Assembly: GCF_030295385.1 (NCBI RefSeq) | Contig: NZ_AP027079.1 | Location: 620,001-684,000, forward strand | DNA from: Geothrix oryzae | GTDB taxonomy: Bacteria > Acidobacteriota > Holophagae > Holophagales > Holophagaceae | Length of the DNA: 64,000 bases | Direction of reading: 5' to 3' | Program-made: the position numbers and the translations under genes | Notes under the pieces: model-generated | Told to the model about the DNA's origin: nothing | The model's database searches: none | The model's input: only the letters and a program-made list of their open reading frames with translations | Shown: positions 17,109 through 25,765 of the stretch, piece after piece | Position numbering within the stretch: the stretch's first letter is position 1 | How the letters are laid out: each line of letters starts with the position of its first letter

Positions 17109-17867
17109 ATGCGCGCAGCCGCCCTTGCCCTGTCCCTCACCGCCCTTCCCGTGTTCGCAGGCCAGCCGCTCACCTATGCGGATGGCGCCACGAAGCTGGC
17201 CGGATATCTCTCGAAGCCGGCGACCACCCAGGGCAAGGTTCCCGGCGTGGTGGTGATCCACCAGTGGATGGGCCTGACGGACCATGAGCGGAAGGTCTCC
17301 GACGATCTGGCGAAGCTGGGCTATGTGGCCCTGGCCGCGGACATCTACGGCGAGGGTGTGCGGCCCGCGGACACGGCCGCGGCCGGCAAGCTGGCGGGCC
17401 AGTACAAGGGCGACCGGGCCCTCTACCGCCGCCGCATCGCCGCGGCGCTCGAAACGCTGAAGGCGCAGAAGGGCGTGGACGCCGGCCGCCTGGCGGTCAT
17501 CGGCTTCTGCTTCGGGGGCACGGGAGCGCTGGAGGCGGCACGGGGCGGCCTGCCCGTGAAGGGCGTGGTCTCCTTCCACGGAGGGCTGGATGTGCCTGCG
17601 GGCTTCGCGCCCGGGCCCGTCAGCGCGAAGGTGCTGGTCTGCCACGGGGCGGACGATCCCTTCGTGCCCGCGAAGGATGTGGCGGCCTTCCAGGAGGAGA
17701 TGCGGCAGTCCAAGGCCGACTATGTCTTCGTGGCCTATGCCGGGGCCGTCCATGCCTTCACTCAGAAGGAGGCGGGCGGCGACAACAGCAAGGGCGCCGC
17801 CTACAACGAAGCCGCCCACCGCCGCAGCTGGCAGCACATGAAGGACTTCTTCAAGGAGATCTTCTAG
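17109..17867 (+). CDS. Dienelactone hydrolase family protein, exported
   Basis: This 252-residue alpha/beta hydrolase has a signal peptide (AALALSLTALPVFAGQ). The catalytic triad is visible: cysteine in GFCFGGTG, aspartate in HGADDPF, and histidine in GAVHAFT. Cysteine as nucleophile is the dienelactone-hydrolase hallmark. GGAGG five bases before the ATG at 17109 supports the start. It stands alone, with no chlorocatechol pathway genes, so it is probably a general periplasmic esterase. Substrate unknown. Confidence 0.92.
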   Translation: MRAAALALSLTALPVFAGQPLTYADGATKLAGYLSKPATTQGKVPGVVVIHQWMGLTDHERKVSDDLAKLGYVALAADIYGEGVRPADTAAAGKLAGQYKGDRALYRRRIAAALETLKAQKGVDAGRLAVIGFCFGGTGALEAARGGLPVKGVVSFHGGLDVPAGFAPGPVSAKVLVCHGADDPFVPAKDVAAFQEEMRQSKADYVFVAYAGAVHAFTQKEAGGDNSKGAAYNEAAHRRSWQHMKDFFKEIF

Positions 17868-17876
17868 CGGTACAGA

Positions 17877-17904
17877 GCTGCGCCCCGCGGTCGCGGGGCG
17901 CAGC
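17877..17904. terminator. Strong hairpin between convergent genes
   Basis: GCTGCGCCCCGCG (17877-17889) and CGCGGGGCGCAGC (17892-17904) are perfect reverse complements. It sits between the stop of the dienelactone hydrolase gene and that of the tricorn-type protease, and could serve both directions, although T-runs are weak. Confidence 0.6.
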
Positions 17905-17912
17905 CGGGAAAA

Positions 17913-20900
17913 TCAGTTGGCGCGGTTGGGGTAGGCGGGCTTGCGGGTGGCGGGGGGCTGCTTCTTGAGGGCGGCCTCCACTTCCTGGATGGCCCGGTCC
18001 AGCTGGGGATCCCTGCCCTGGGCCAGCAGCGCGGGATCGTCCATCACCTCGATGTCGGGGTCCACGCCGTAGCCCTCGACGACCCACTGGCCCTCCTTGG
18101 AGTAGATCCCGAAGGTGGGCACGGTCACATTGCCGCCGTCGATGAGTGCGGGGGTGCCGCTGATGCCGATGAGTCCGCCCCAGGTGCGGCGGCCGATCAG
18201 GGGACCAAGGCCGGCCTTCTTGAAGTAGTGGGGGAAGAGGTCGCCGCCGGAGCCGCTCCAGCCGTTGATGAGCATGGCCATGGACCCGTCGTGGGCCACA
18301 GCGGGCCACTGCCAGTCCTTGCCGTCGCGTACGCCCCAGTAGTTGATGGTCCTGCGCCCCAGCATCTCGATGAAGCGGTCGGGGATCTGGCCGCCGCTGT
18401 TGAAGCGCTCGTCGATGATCAGGCCGGCCTTGTCCCACTGGCCGCGGAACTGGCGGACCAGGTCCGTCTGGCCGCCGATGCCCGTGTCGGGGACATAGAC
18501 ATAGCCGATGCGGCCGTTGGAGGCCTTCTCGACGAAGGTCCGCTTCGCTTCGACCCAGGCGGCGTAGCGAAGGGCGTAGTCGCTGGCGAGGGTCTCCACG
18601 AGCACTTCGTGGGCGCCGTCCGCGGTGGGCTTCTCGTTGACGGTGAGGAGCACGGTCTTGCCGGCCAGGCCCTGGAACGCGGCCCAGGGGTCCTTGCGGA
18701 CATCGAGGGGGATGCGGTTCACGGCCAGGAGGTAGTCGCCCTCCTTCACCTTGAGGCCGGGCTGGGCCAGGGGTGCGCGGGCCTGGGCGTCCCATGCCGC
18801 GCCCCGGAGGATCGTCTTGATGCGGAAGGCGCCGTTCTCCAGCGCGAAGTCCGCGCCGAGCAGGCCCACGCCGAGGCGGGCGGGCATCTCCTGATCGCCG
18901 CCGCCGCGGTAGGCGTGGGAGGCGTTCAGCTCGCCGATCAGCTCGCCGATGACGAAGTTCACATCCTCGCGGGTCACGCAGTCCTTGAGCAGCTTGCCGT
19001 AGCGGGTCCGCATGGCCTTCCAGTCCACGCCGTGCATGCCGGGGTCGTAGAACATGTCGCGCTCGAGCCGCCAGGCGTCGTTGTAGATCTGCTGCCACTC
19101 GGCCTGGGGATCGACCGTCATCCTGAGGTCGGTGGTGGGGAGCTTCTTCTCGAACTTCTGATCGGGCTTGAGGTCCAGCAGGGCGTATTCCTGCTTGCGG
19201 TTCACGAGCACCTTCTTGCCGTCGCCGCTGAGGACGGCGCCGTCCACATCGGCCAGGACGGCCTTCTCCTCGCGCTCCTCGAGGTCGTAGGTGTACAGGG
19301 TGGTCTTGGTCTCGCCCATGGGGTTCATCTGTGCGGCGCGCCGGTAGACCAGCTTGCCCTTCACCGCGGCGACATCGGAGTAGTAGCCGGCCGGGGGCGG
19401 CAGCAGCACCATGCGGCCCTCCATCCCCTCGAGGTCGATCTCGACGGGCTTGGGGGCTTCTTTCTTGTCCGCGTCCTTCTTGTCGGCACCGCCCTCCTTC
19501 TTGTCGTCCTTCTTCTCCTCCTTGGCGGCGTCGGCATCATTGCGGGCGGCCAGGGGGGAGGGGACATCCCGGCGCAGCGGGATGGCGGCGAGCCGAGTGA
19601 TGGCGGCATAGACCCAGGTATTGTCGAGATCGCTGTAGGTGGGGCTGAACTGCTGGCCCGAGGTGAGGAAGAGGTAGTTGCCCTCCGGGTCGAAGGCGGC
19701 GTCGCCGGCGTTGAAGAAGGGCGAGGTCACCTCGTGGCGCTTGCCCGTCTTGGTGTCGTAGAGCGCCATCACGCTGTTGCGGTTCCCGGTGTCGCGGGGA
19801 TAGGCGAACCATCGGCTGTCGGGGGACCAGGTGGCGCGGAAGTCGTCCAGGGGCCCCTCGAACATGAAGAGGCCCTTGTCCACCTGCTGCACCTTGCCCG
19901 TGTCGAGGTCGCAGAGGTTGATGCGCATGGCCTGGTCGGCGAACACCACGCGCTTGCCGTCGGGGGACCAGGTGATGCGGTAGCGGAAGCCGGGGCCCAT
20001 GTGGGTGACCTGCCGCTCGGCGCCGGACCCGTCCGCGGGACGCACGCACAGCTCGTATTCGCCGCTGCGGTCGCTGAAGTAGGCCACCTGCTTGCCGTCC
20101 GGGGACAGGGCGGGGTGGCGCTCCGCCGCACCGGGGGTGCGGGTGAGGTTGATGACATAGCCCTTTTCCGCGGGCACGGAGAAGATCTCGCCCCGGGCCT
20201 CGAAGACCGCGCGCTTGCCCTGGGGGGAGAGGGCGGGGTTCTTGATGAGGCGGCTGGCGTTCTCCTCCCGGGGCTTCAGGGTGGCGCCGTCGGTCACCAC
20301 CTCGACCTTCACTTCCACGAGCTTCTCGGAGGGCAGTTCGACGCGGTGAAGGCGGCCGCCGGCCTCGAGCACGATGTCGGAGGGGCCGATGGCGGGGAAG
20401 TGGGCGTCGTAGTCCTTGAAGAAGGTGATCTGCTTGAAGGCCTTGCTCGCGAGATCGTAGGACCAGATGTTTGCGCGCTTCGTGCCGTCGCGATCCGATA
20501 GGAAATAGAGCTTCCCGCCATGCCACATGGGCTGCGAGTCATTGGAGCCGCCGACGCTGGGCAGGCGGCTGGCGGTCTTCTTTTCCAGGTCGTAGAACCA
20601 GATCTCCGAGGCCATGCCACCGCGGTAGCGCTTCCAGGTGCGGAAGTCCGTGGAGACGGGCTGGTAGGCGAGCACCTTGCCATCCGGGGACAGGGCGCCG
20701 AACTCGGCGTAGGGCAGGGGCAGGGCCTGGGGCAGGCCACCGTCCTTGCCGACCGTGAAGAGCTTGTTGAAGCGGTCCTTGCCGGACTCCATGCCCGAGG
20801 CGAAGAGCAGGGACTTGCCGTCGGGGGTCCAGTCCACCATCCGGTCGCCCATGGGGTGGTGGGTGATGCGGGTGGGGATGCCGCCGGCCACCGGGAGGGT

Positions 20901-21173
20901 GTAGAGGTCGGGGTTGCCATCGTAGAACCCGGTGAAGGCCAGCGTCTTCCCGTCCGGGGAGAAGCGGGCGAAGGACTCCTCGCCCTTGGGGGTGGACAGC
21001 CGTTGGGCCACGCCGCCGGTTTTGGCCACCAGCCAGAGGTCGTTGGCGTAGGTGAAGACGATCTGGGTGGCCGAGACATCGGGATAGCGCATCAGCCGGG
21101 CATCGACCTGCGCGCTGGCGCTGACGGAGGCGGCCACGACGATGGCGGTGGAGAAGAAGGGGAGAAGACGCAT
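17913..21173 (-). CDS. Tricorn-type S41 protease with beta-propeller, exported
   Basis: This 1086-residue protein has a signal peptide (FFSTAIVVAASVSASAQ), then WD40-like PD40 propeller repeats with recurrent SPDGK motifs up to about residue 500. A charged KKDDKKEGGADKKDADKK linker lies near 560. The C-terminal half has a tricorn C1 domain, a PDZ domain (about 750-850) and the S41 catalytic domain. The likely nucleophile is in NGWSGSGGDLFPHYF. Tricorn homologues cut oligopeptides; this one is predicted periplasmic. The lysine/aspartate linker is unusually low in complexity. Divergent from the AraC regulator at 21285. Confidence 0.92.
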   Translation of the reverse strand: MRLLPFFSTAIVVAASVSASAQVDARLMRYPDVSATQIVFTYANDLWLVAKTGGVAQRLSTPKGEESFARFSPDGKTLAFTGFYDGNPDLYTLPVAGGIPTRITHHPMGDRMVDWTPDGKSLLFASGMESGKDRFNKLFTVGKDGGLPQALPLPYAEFGALSPDGKVLAYQPVSTDFRTWKRYRGGMASEIWFYDLEKKTASRLPSVGGSNDSQPMWHGGKLYFLSDRDGTKRANIWSYDLASKAFKQITFFKDYDAHFPAIGPSDIVLEAGGRLHRVELPSEKLVEVKVEVVTDGATLKPREENASRLIKNPALSPQGKRAVFEARGEIFSVPAEKGYVINLTRTPGAAERHPALSPDGKQVAYFSDRSGEYELCVRPADGSGAERQVTHMGPGFRYRITWSPDGKRVVFADQAMRINLCDLDTGKVQQVDKGLFMFEGPLDDFRATWSPDSRWFAYPRDTGNRNSVMALYDTKTGKRHEVTSPFFNAGDAAFDPEGNYLFLTSGQQFSPTYSDLDNTWVYAAITRLAAIPLRRDVPSPLAARNDADAAKEEKKDDKKEGGADKKDADKKEAPKPVEIDLEGMEGRMVLLPPPAGYYSDVAAVKGKLVYRRAAQMNPMGETKTTLYTYDLEEREEKAVLADVDGAVLSGDGKKVLVNRKQEYALLDLKPDQKFEKKLPTTDLRMTVDPQAEWQQIYNDAWRLERDMFYDPGMHGVDWKAMRTRYGKLLKDCVTREDVNFVIGELIGELNASHAYRGGGDQEMPARLGVGLLGADFALENGAFRIKTILRGAAWDAQARAPLAQPGLKVKEGDYLLAVNRIPLDVRKDPWAAFQGLAGKTVLLTVNEKPTADGAHEVLVETLASDYALRYAAWVEAKRTFVEKASNGRIGYVYVPDTGIGGQTDLVRQFRGQWDKAGLIIDERFNSGGQIPDRFIEMLGRRTINYWGVRDGKDWQWPAVAHDGSMAMLINGWSGSGGDLFPHYFKKAGLGPLIGRRTWGGLIGISGTPALIDGGNVTVPTFGIYSKEGQWVVEGYGVDPDIEVMDDPALLAQGRDPQLDRAIQEVEAALKKQPPATRKPAYPNRAN

Positions 21174-21284
21174 GCGACGCTCCGGGCTCGTGAGGGGTCC
21201 AGGCAGCTTACGCGGAAAGGATTCGAATCGTTGAGTCAGGTCATGTGCTTGTAAACGACAACACTTCTGTCAAAAATGATCTAG

Positions 21285-22157
21285 ATGGCATCTATGCTCT
21301 TCGAAAGCGCCTCCATGGATACGCTCTTCACCGTCTGGCATCTTGATGAACGCAGCAACCTGAACTGGCGCCTGGGAGAACCGGTGCCCCACTGCCATGC
21401 CTTCCACCAGGTCTTCTTCGTCACGGAGGGGACCGGCACCCACTGGGTGGACGGTGAGGAGACCCGGATCCACGGTCCCTGGGTGATGCTGGTGCCCAAG
21501 GGGAAGAAGCACCTCTACCTGCCGGATGCTCAGGACGAGGGGTGGATGTTCGATTTCGACGAGGAGTTCCTGGACGCGGATGCCTCGTGGCTGTTCTCGG
21601 ATTTCCTCGCCTCGCCGAACCTTCCGTTGCCCAAGGATGAGCTCTTCCAGCAGGCCTCCACCCTGGCGCGGCTCCTGTGGGATCTCGGCAAACTCAAGGC
21701 CGACGAGTCGCGTCCGGTGCTGCGCCATCTGCTCTCGGCCTTCCTCCACCTGCTCCAGGGGCGGATCCGCGAACAGGCCGCACACAAGCAGGCCCACCGC
21801 AGTTCCGACTTCAAGCTCTTCCAGGCTTTCCTGCGGCAGCTGGACGAAAGCTTCGCCGCGGAGAAGGAGGTGGAGTTCTACGCGAGGAAGCTGCGCTGCA
21901 CCACGCGCCGCCTGAGTTCCGCCTGCCGCCTCATTCTCGGCAAGACTCCGCAGATCCTCATCCTCGAGCGCGCCATGCTGGAGGCGAAGCGGCTGCTGCT
22001 GCACTCCGACCTGAGCATCCAGCAGATCGCCGCCGAACTGGGCTGCGAGGACCAGTCGAACTTCACGAAGGCCTTCCGGAAGGCCTCGGGTGAAACCCCT
22101 TCCCAGTTCCGGAAGTCGCGAGTCCTGATCCAGCCTGCGTCGGGAGCGAGGAACTGA
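21285..22157 (+). CDS. AraC family transcriptional regulator
   Basis: This 290-residue protein has an N-terminal cupin effector domain (HCHAFHQVFFVTEGTGTHW, MLVPKGKKHLYLP, residues 30-85). A C-terminal double helix-turn-helix of the AraC type follows (LSIQQIAAELGCEDQSNFTKAF, then FRKASGETPSQFRKS, residues 245-285). It sits directly upstream of the porin / tatA / flavoprotein / cytochrome block in the same direction, 196 bases away. It is a good candidate for its substrate-responsive activator. The effector is unknown. Confidence 0.92.
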   Translation: MASMLFESASMDTLFTVWHLDERSNLNWRLGEPVPHCHAFHQVFFVTEGTGTHWVDGEETRIHGPWVMLVPKGKKHLYLPDAQDEGWMFDFDEEFLDADASWLFSDFLASPNLPLPKDELFQQASTLARLLWDLGKLKADESRPVLRHLLSAFLHLLQGRIREQAAHKQAHRSSDFKLFQAFLRQLDESFAAEKEVEFYARKLRCTTRRLSSACRLILGKTPQILILERAMLEAKRLLLHSDLSIQQIAAELGCEDQSNFTKAFRKASGETPSQFRKSRVLIQPASGARN

Positions 22158-22208
22158 ACCACGGGAGGGTGCCGTCAGGGCATCTCGGGTTCCTCGGGTA
22201 CGGGATTT

Positions 22209-22337
22209 ACCAAAAATTGGTCGCCGGGTACCAGGAGGAAAAGGCGTTCCGGAGCTAATCTCTGGCCATGCCGTGGGCATTGAGAACCCATGGGTAGTCA
22301 TTAACTCAAAACTATCTAAATGTTGCTGTTAAGCAAC
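22209..22337. promoter_or_regulatory. Cluster of short palindromes upstream of the porin
   Basis: The 196-base gap between the AraC gene and the porin holds four short inverted repeats. These are ACCAA-AAA-TTGGT (22209-22221), ATGCC-GTG-GGCAT (22268-22280), the perfect palindrome ACCCATGGGT (22286-22295), and a leader hairpin GTTGCT-GTTA-AGCAAC (22322-22337) just before the ribosome binding site. One or more may be the AraC-protein site. No confident -35/-10 pair was found. Confidence 0.4.
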
Positions 22338-22353
22338 CGGACGGAGGTCTGTC

Positions 22354-23613
22354 GTGACATCGAAAACCCTTCTTTTCACCCTGGTTGGAGCGTGCGCGCT
22401 GCCGCTGGGTCTCTCGGCGCAGGCGAGCGATGTGCAGATCTACGGCACCTTCCTGCCGTTTCTGGACCATGTGAAGACCAGCGGAGCAACCGCGCCGGGT
22501 CTGTCTCCCGCCAACGGCGGCGCCACCCAGGTGGCGGCTTCGGCCTACACCGGCGACCTGGGCAACCTGCCGGGTCGGAACCGCATGACCTCGGGCACCT
22601 CGAACCTGGGCTTCAAGGGCAGCTACAAGGTGAACGAGGATCTGAAGATCATCTGGCAGATCGAGAGCGCCGTCAGCCCCGACGGGGATGCGCCCAACAG
22701 CCTTACCAGCCGCAACAGCGCTCTGGGCCTGGAAGGCAGCTGGGGCCGGGTGTTCTACGGGAACTGGGACACGCCCTACAAATATCCCCTGCTGTTCGTG
22801 GGCGCGCTGCGGGGCCTGAACCCCTTCGACAACGCGCTGACGGCCAACCCTGGTTTCAATGTCCCCGGGACCACCACCCAGAACGGTCGGGCGAACACCG
22901 CGGCAGATGCCGCCTTCAACCGCCGCCAGGGGAACAGCATCCAGTACTGGAGCCCCGTGGTGAACGGGTTCTCGGCGCGGGTGGCCTACTCGGTGAACGA
23001 GGGCAAGACCACGGCCACGGCGACGGCACCTTCGGCCAGCCCGGATCTCTGGTCGGCGCTGCTGAGCTACAAGGCCGGGGCCTTCAACATCAGCTATGGA
23101 TTCGAGCAGCACAACGACTACTTCGGCCTGGCCCAGCTGGGTGGATCGGCCGGCGCGACGGCCACGAACACCGGTTCCAAGGATGTGGGCCACGAGCTGG
23201 TGGCGAGCTACGCCTTCAGCACGGGCACGCGGGTGTCGGCCATCGTGGAGCGGTTGAGCTACGACACGGACGACGCGGTGGTGGGGAAGGTGAACCACTA
23301 CGAGCGCGACGCCTGGTACCTGCTGCTGCAGCAGCGCTGGGGCGCCCATCAGGTGTTCGGGGCCTACGGCAAGGCCAACGCGGGCAGCGCCACGCTGGTG
23401 GGCGGCGGTCCCGCGACGACGAACGGGCTGGGCGGTGCCCAGTGGAGCGCGGGGTACACCTACAGCCTGACGAAGTCGGCGGATCTCTACACTTCGGTCT
23501 ACGGGATGACCAACGAGCGGTCCGCCACCTACGCGCTGTTCCCGCCCGTGGGCAAGGTCGCCCCCGGTGCCTCCACCACGGGCTTCGGCCTGGGCATCCT
23601 CTACACCTTCTGA
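22354..23613 (+). CDS. Outer-membrane porin (Gram-negative porin family)
   Basis: This 419-residue protein has a cleavable signal peptide (LVGACALPLGLSAQA, then SDVQIYGTF). Alternating amphipathic strands end in a C-terminal phenylalanine (GFGLGILYTF), the outer-membrane assembly signal. Family elements include NRMTSGTSNLGFKGSYKVNEDL and SRNSALGLEGSWGRVFYGNWD near the N-terminus, as in trimeric OmpC-like general porins. The start is GTG at 22354 with GGAGG six bases upstream. As first gene before tatA and the flavoprotein, it probably admits that enzyme's substrate into the periplasm. Confidence 0.9.
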   Translation: MTSKTLLFTLVGACALPLGLSAQASDVQIYGTFLPFLDHVKTSGATAPGLSPANGGATQVAASAYTGDLGNLPGRNRMTSGTSNLGFKGSYKVNEDLKIIWQIESAVSPDGDAPNSLTSRNSALGLEGSWGRVFYGNWDTPYKYPLLFVGALRGLNPFDNALTANPGFNVPGTTTQNGRANTAADAAFNRRQGNSIQYWSPVVNGFSARVAYSVNEGKTTATATAPSASPDLWSALLSYKAGAFNISYGFEQHNDYFGLAQLGGSAGATATNTGSKDVGHELVASYAFSTGTRVSAIVERLSYDTDDAVVGKVNHYERDAWYLLLQQRWGAHQVFGAYGKANAGSATLVGGGPATTNGLGGAQWSAGYTYSLTKSADLYTSVYGMTNERSATYALFPPVGKVAPGASTTGFGLGILYTF

Positions 23614-23622
23614 CGGGACGCC

Positions 23623-23661
23623 GGGCGCGGGGGGACCCATCAGGCGAGGGCACCCGCGCCC
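23623..23661 (+). terminator. Hairpin after the porin gene
   Basis: GGGCGCGGG (23623-23631) pairs with CCCGCGCCC (23653-23661) over a 21-base loop, ten bases after the porin stop. No T-run follows. It could stabilise the porin message or partly terminate it. Confidence 0.45.
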
Positions 23662-23700
23662 CGCTTCCACGACCAGACACCCACTCTTTTGGAGCACGCC

Positions 23701-23886
23701 ATGGGCAATCTAGGCATGACTGAAATTCTTCTGATCGGCGTCGCGCTGCTGGTCTTCTTCGGCCCATCGCGGCTGCCCGAACTGGGCAAGTCGCTGGGCA
23801 GGAGCATTCAGGAATTCAAGAAGGCCGGCCGCGAGATCACGGATTCGGCCAAGGAATCCGTCGCCCCCGAGGCGAAGGCCAAGTAG
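23701..23886 (+). CDS. tatA: Sec-independent protein translocase subunit TatA/E
   Basis: This 61-residue protein has one N-terminal membrane helix (TEILLIGVALLVFFGP), the FGP hinge, and the amphipathic helix RLPELGKSLGRSIQEFKKAG. A short charged tail follows. GGAG six bases before the ATG at 23701 fixes the start; an in-frame TTG four codons earlier is less likely. It forms the pore-like component of the Tat pathway for folded proteins. It sits immediately before a Tat substrate and about 2.4 kb before tatC, and no tatB is seen here. Confidence 0.95.
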   Translation: MGNLGMTEILLIGVALLVFFGPSRLPELGKSLGRSIQEFKKAGREITDSAKESVAPEAKAK

Positions 23887-23961
23887 CCAGGCCGCGGGGT
23901 GGGAGAACCTGCCTGCCCGGCGTGCTGTGACATGAACCCGTCCACCCAGGAGGAATGAGGC

Positions 23962-25647
23962 ATGAGCCAGGAACATTTCCAGGAAGACAAGGAAACAGAT
24001 CAGTACACGAAGCAGGTGATCGAAAACGGACTCTCGCGCCGGAGCTTCCTGTCGCGGGCGGCCGGAGGAGCCGCCGCCGCGGGCCTATTCGGACTTTCCG
24101 GCCTGCCGGCCGTGGCCGCGGGCACCGCGAAAACCAGGGACCTGGAGGTCGCGACGAGCTCGGATGGCGGGGCGACACTCTCCTTCCTGCCCAAACCCAA
24201 GCCCATCCGCGACCGCGAGATCGCGGAGACCCTGACCTTCGATGTCGTCGTGGTCGGCGCGGGCGCCTCGGGCGTTCCGGCGGCCCTCTCGGCCGCCGAG
24301 AACGGCGCCAAGGTCGCGGTGATCCAGAAGGCGCCCTTCGCCCTCTCCCAGGGCAACACGGGATCCGGCGTCGACCTGGCCACGAGCGAGAAGGCCGGCG
24401 TCGAGGCGCTGGTCGCCAGGCTCATCGCCGACAGCAACCACCGCTGCAATCCCAAGCTCATCCGGCAGTGGGCCTACCACTCGGGCGAGGCCGTCCGGTG
24501 GGTCATCGACCGCGCCAGGCAAGGCGGATCCCCCGTCGTGGACCAGGGCAGTCCCGTCCAGCGGGCCATCCTCAAGGTCAACGGCTACGGCATGGGCTAT
24601 GTCACCTCTTTCTTTGGGCCGAAGCCTTACACCACGGGCGACGGCATGCGCCACTTGGCCAAGACCGCCGAGAAAGCCGGCGTCCGGTTCTTCTACCTCA
24701 TGCCTGCCGTCCAGCTGGTGCAGAACAAGGCTGGCGAAGTCATGGGCGTGATCGCCAAAGGCTCCAACGGCAAATACACGAAGTTCCTGGCCAAGAAGGG
24801 CGTGATCCTGGCCACGGGCGACTACCAGAACAACAAGGCCATGTCCGACTACTTCGTGCCCGATGTGAAGCACCTGGGTCGGAAGCAGCTCGACAAGACC
24901 GGCGACGGCTTCGCCCTGGCCTACTGGGCCGGCGGGGTCATCGAGCCCATCGGCCACACCAAGATGCTGCACGACTTCGACGCGGGGCCGGCCTCCATGT
25001 GCGACATGCCGTTCCTGGCGGTGGACCGCAAGGGCCGACGGTTCGTGAACGAGACCGTCGAGATGTCCCTGCTGAACAACTACCTCCGCGATGCGGAGAA
25101 CGCCGGACACTACTCCCAGATCTTCGACTCGAACTACATGGCCCAGGCTGCGACCTGGCCGGGCAAGCTGGTCCCGCCCGAGGGCCTGAAGAACTACATG
25201 CCCGATGATCCGAGTCCCAAGAAGGGCGTGTTCGAGTCGCAGGTCAATACGCATGTGGCCGACACGATCGAAGAACTCGCCCGGAAGATCGAGGCGGATC
25301 CGGCGACCCTGGCGGCCACCGTCAAGCGCTACAACGAGGTGGTCGCCTCGGGCAAGGACAGCGATTTCGGCAAGCCCGCCGACCGCCTGATCCCGGTCGT
25401 CAAGGCACCCTTCTACGGCATCCACCGCCGGGTGCGCGTCTCGGCGATCTGCTCCGGCATGCTGGTGGACGAGAACCACCAGGCCCTCAACGCCGAGGGC
25501 AAGCCCATCAAGGGGCTGTTCCTGATCGGCAACCTCGGAGGCGGGTTCTATGGCGGGGTGGACTATCCCCTCACCGTCTTCGGCCTCTCGTTGGGACGCT
25601 GCTACACCTTCGGGTACCTCACCGGAAGGCATGTCGCAAAGCTGTAA
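23962..25647 (+). CDS. Tat-exported FAD-dependent reductase of the fumarate reductase / flavocytochrome c family
   Basis: This 561-residue flavoprotein has a twin-arginine signal: SRRSFLS with R26-R27, a hydrophobic stretch, and cleavage near AVAAG at about residue 53. The FAD-binding Rossmann motif is VVVGAGASGVPAAL (97-109). The FAD-contacting ILATGDYQNN (282-291) and TGDGFALAYWAGG (313-325) follow the usual order. There is no heme motif and no FMN-binding domain. Against flavocytochrome c3 as I recall it, the catalytic arginine position falls on M368 (RRFVNETVEMSLL). The paired histidines become SAICSGM, and the arginine of the C-terminal carboxylate clamp becomes FYGGVDYPL. The fold is therefore conserved but fumarate chemistry is doubtful. 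AGGAGG lies eight bases before the ATG; an out-of-frame ATG at 23955 was rejected. Electrons probably come from the tetraheme cytochrome encoded next. Confidence 0.93.
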   Translation: MSQEHFQEDKETDQYTKQVIENGLSRRSFLSRAAGGAAAAGLFGLSGLPAVAAGTAKTRDLEVATSSDGGATLSFLPKPKPIRDREIAETLTFDVVVVGAGASGVPAALSAAENGAKVAVIQKAPFALSQGNTGSGVDLATSEKAGVEALVARLIADSNHRCNPKLIRQWAYHSGEAVRWVIDRARQGGSPVVDQGSPVQRAILKVNGYGMGYVTSFFGPKPYTTGDGMRHLAKTAEKAGVRFFYLMPAVQLVQNKAGEVMGVIAKGSNGKYTKFLAKKGVILATGDYQNNKAMSDYFVPDVKHLGRKQLDKTGDGFALAYWAGGVIEPIGHTKMLHDFDAGPASMCDMPFLAVDRKGRRFVNETVEMSLLNNYLRDAENAGHYSQIFDSNYMAQAATWPGKLVPPEGLKNYMPDDPSPKKGVFESQVNTHVADTIEELARKIEADPATLAATVKRYNEVVASGKDSDFGKPADRLIPVVKAPFYGIHRRVRVSAICSGMLVDENHQALNAEGKPIKGLFLIGNLGGGFYGGVDYPLTVFGLSLGRCYTFGYLTGRHVAKL

Positions 25648-25658
25648 GCCAAGCCCCC

Positions 25659-25692
25659 GACTTCCCCAGGGGGCCCACTCCCTGGGGAAGTC
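25659..25692 (+). terminator. Long perfect hairpin between flavoprotein and cytochrome genes
   Basis: GACTTCCCCAGGG (25659-25671) and CCCTGGGGAAGTC (25680-25692) form a perfect 13-base stem with an eight-base loop, eleven bases after the flavoprotein stop. There is no T-run (TCCTTCC follows), so attenuation or RNA processing is as likely as termination. Confidence 0.55.
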
Positions 25693-25765
25693 CTTCCAAC
25701 GATCCATTTCAAGCTGGGGAATCGCGCTGACCGCCTCCCCAGAAGCCGCCACGATGGGAGAAGAC

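Noticed and set aside
18228..20501. A 757-codon open frame antisense to the tricorn-type protease
   Set aside because: It is a mirror of a GC-rich gene, has no ribosome binding site, and its translation is low-complexity valine, glycine, alanine and leucine with no domain.
21205..21245. A tRNA-like string GATTCGAATC upstream of the AraC gene
   Set aside because: No cloverleaf, acceptor stem or CCA end can be built around it.
23955..25208. An alternative start at ATG 23955 for the flavoprotein
   Set aside because: It is in another frame; the twin-arginine signal and FAD motifs require the ATG at 23962.
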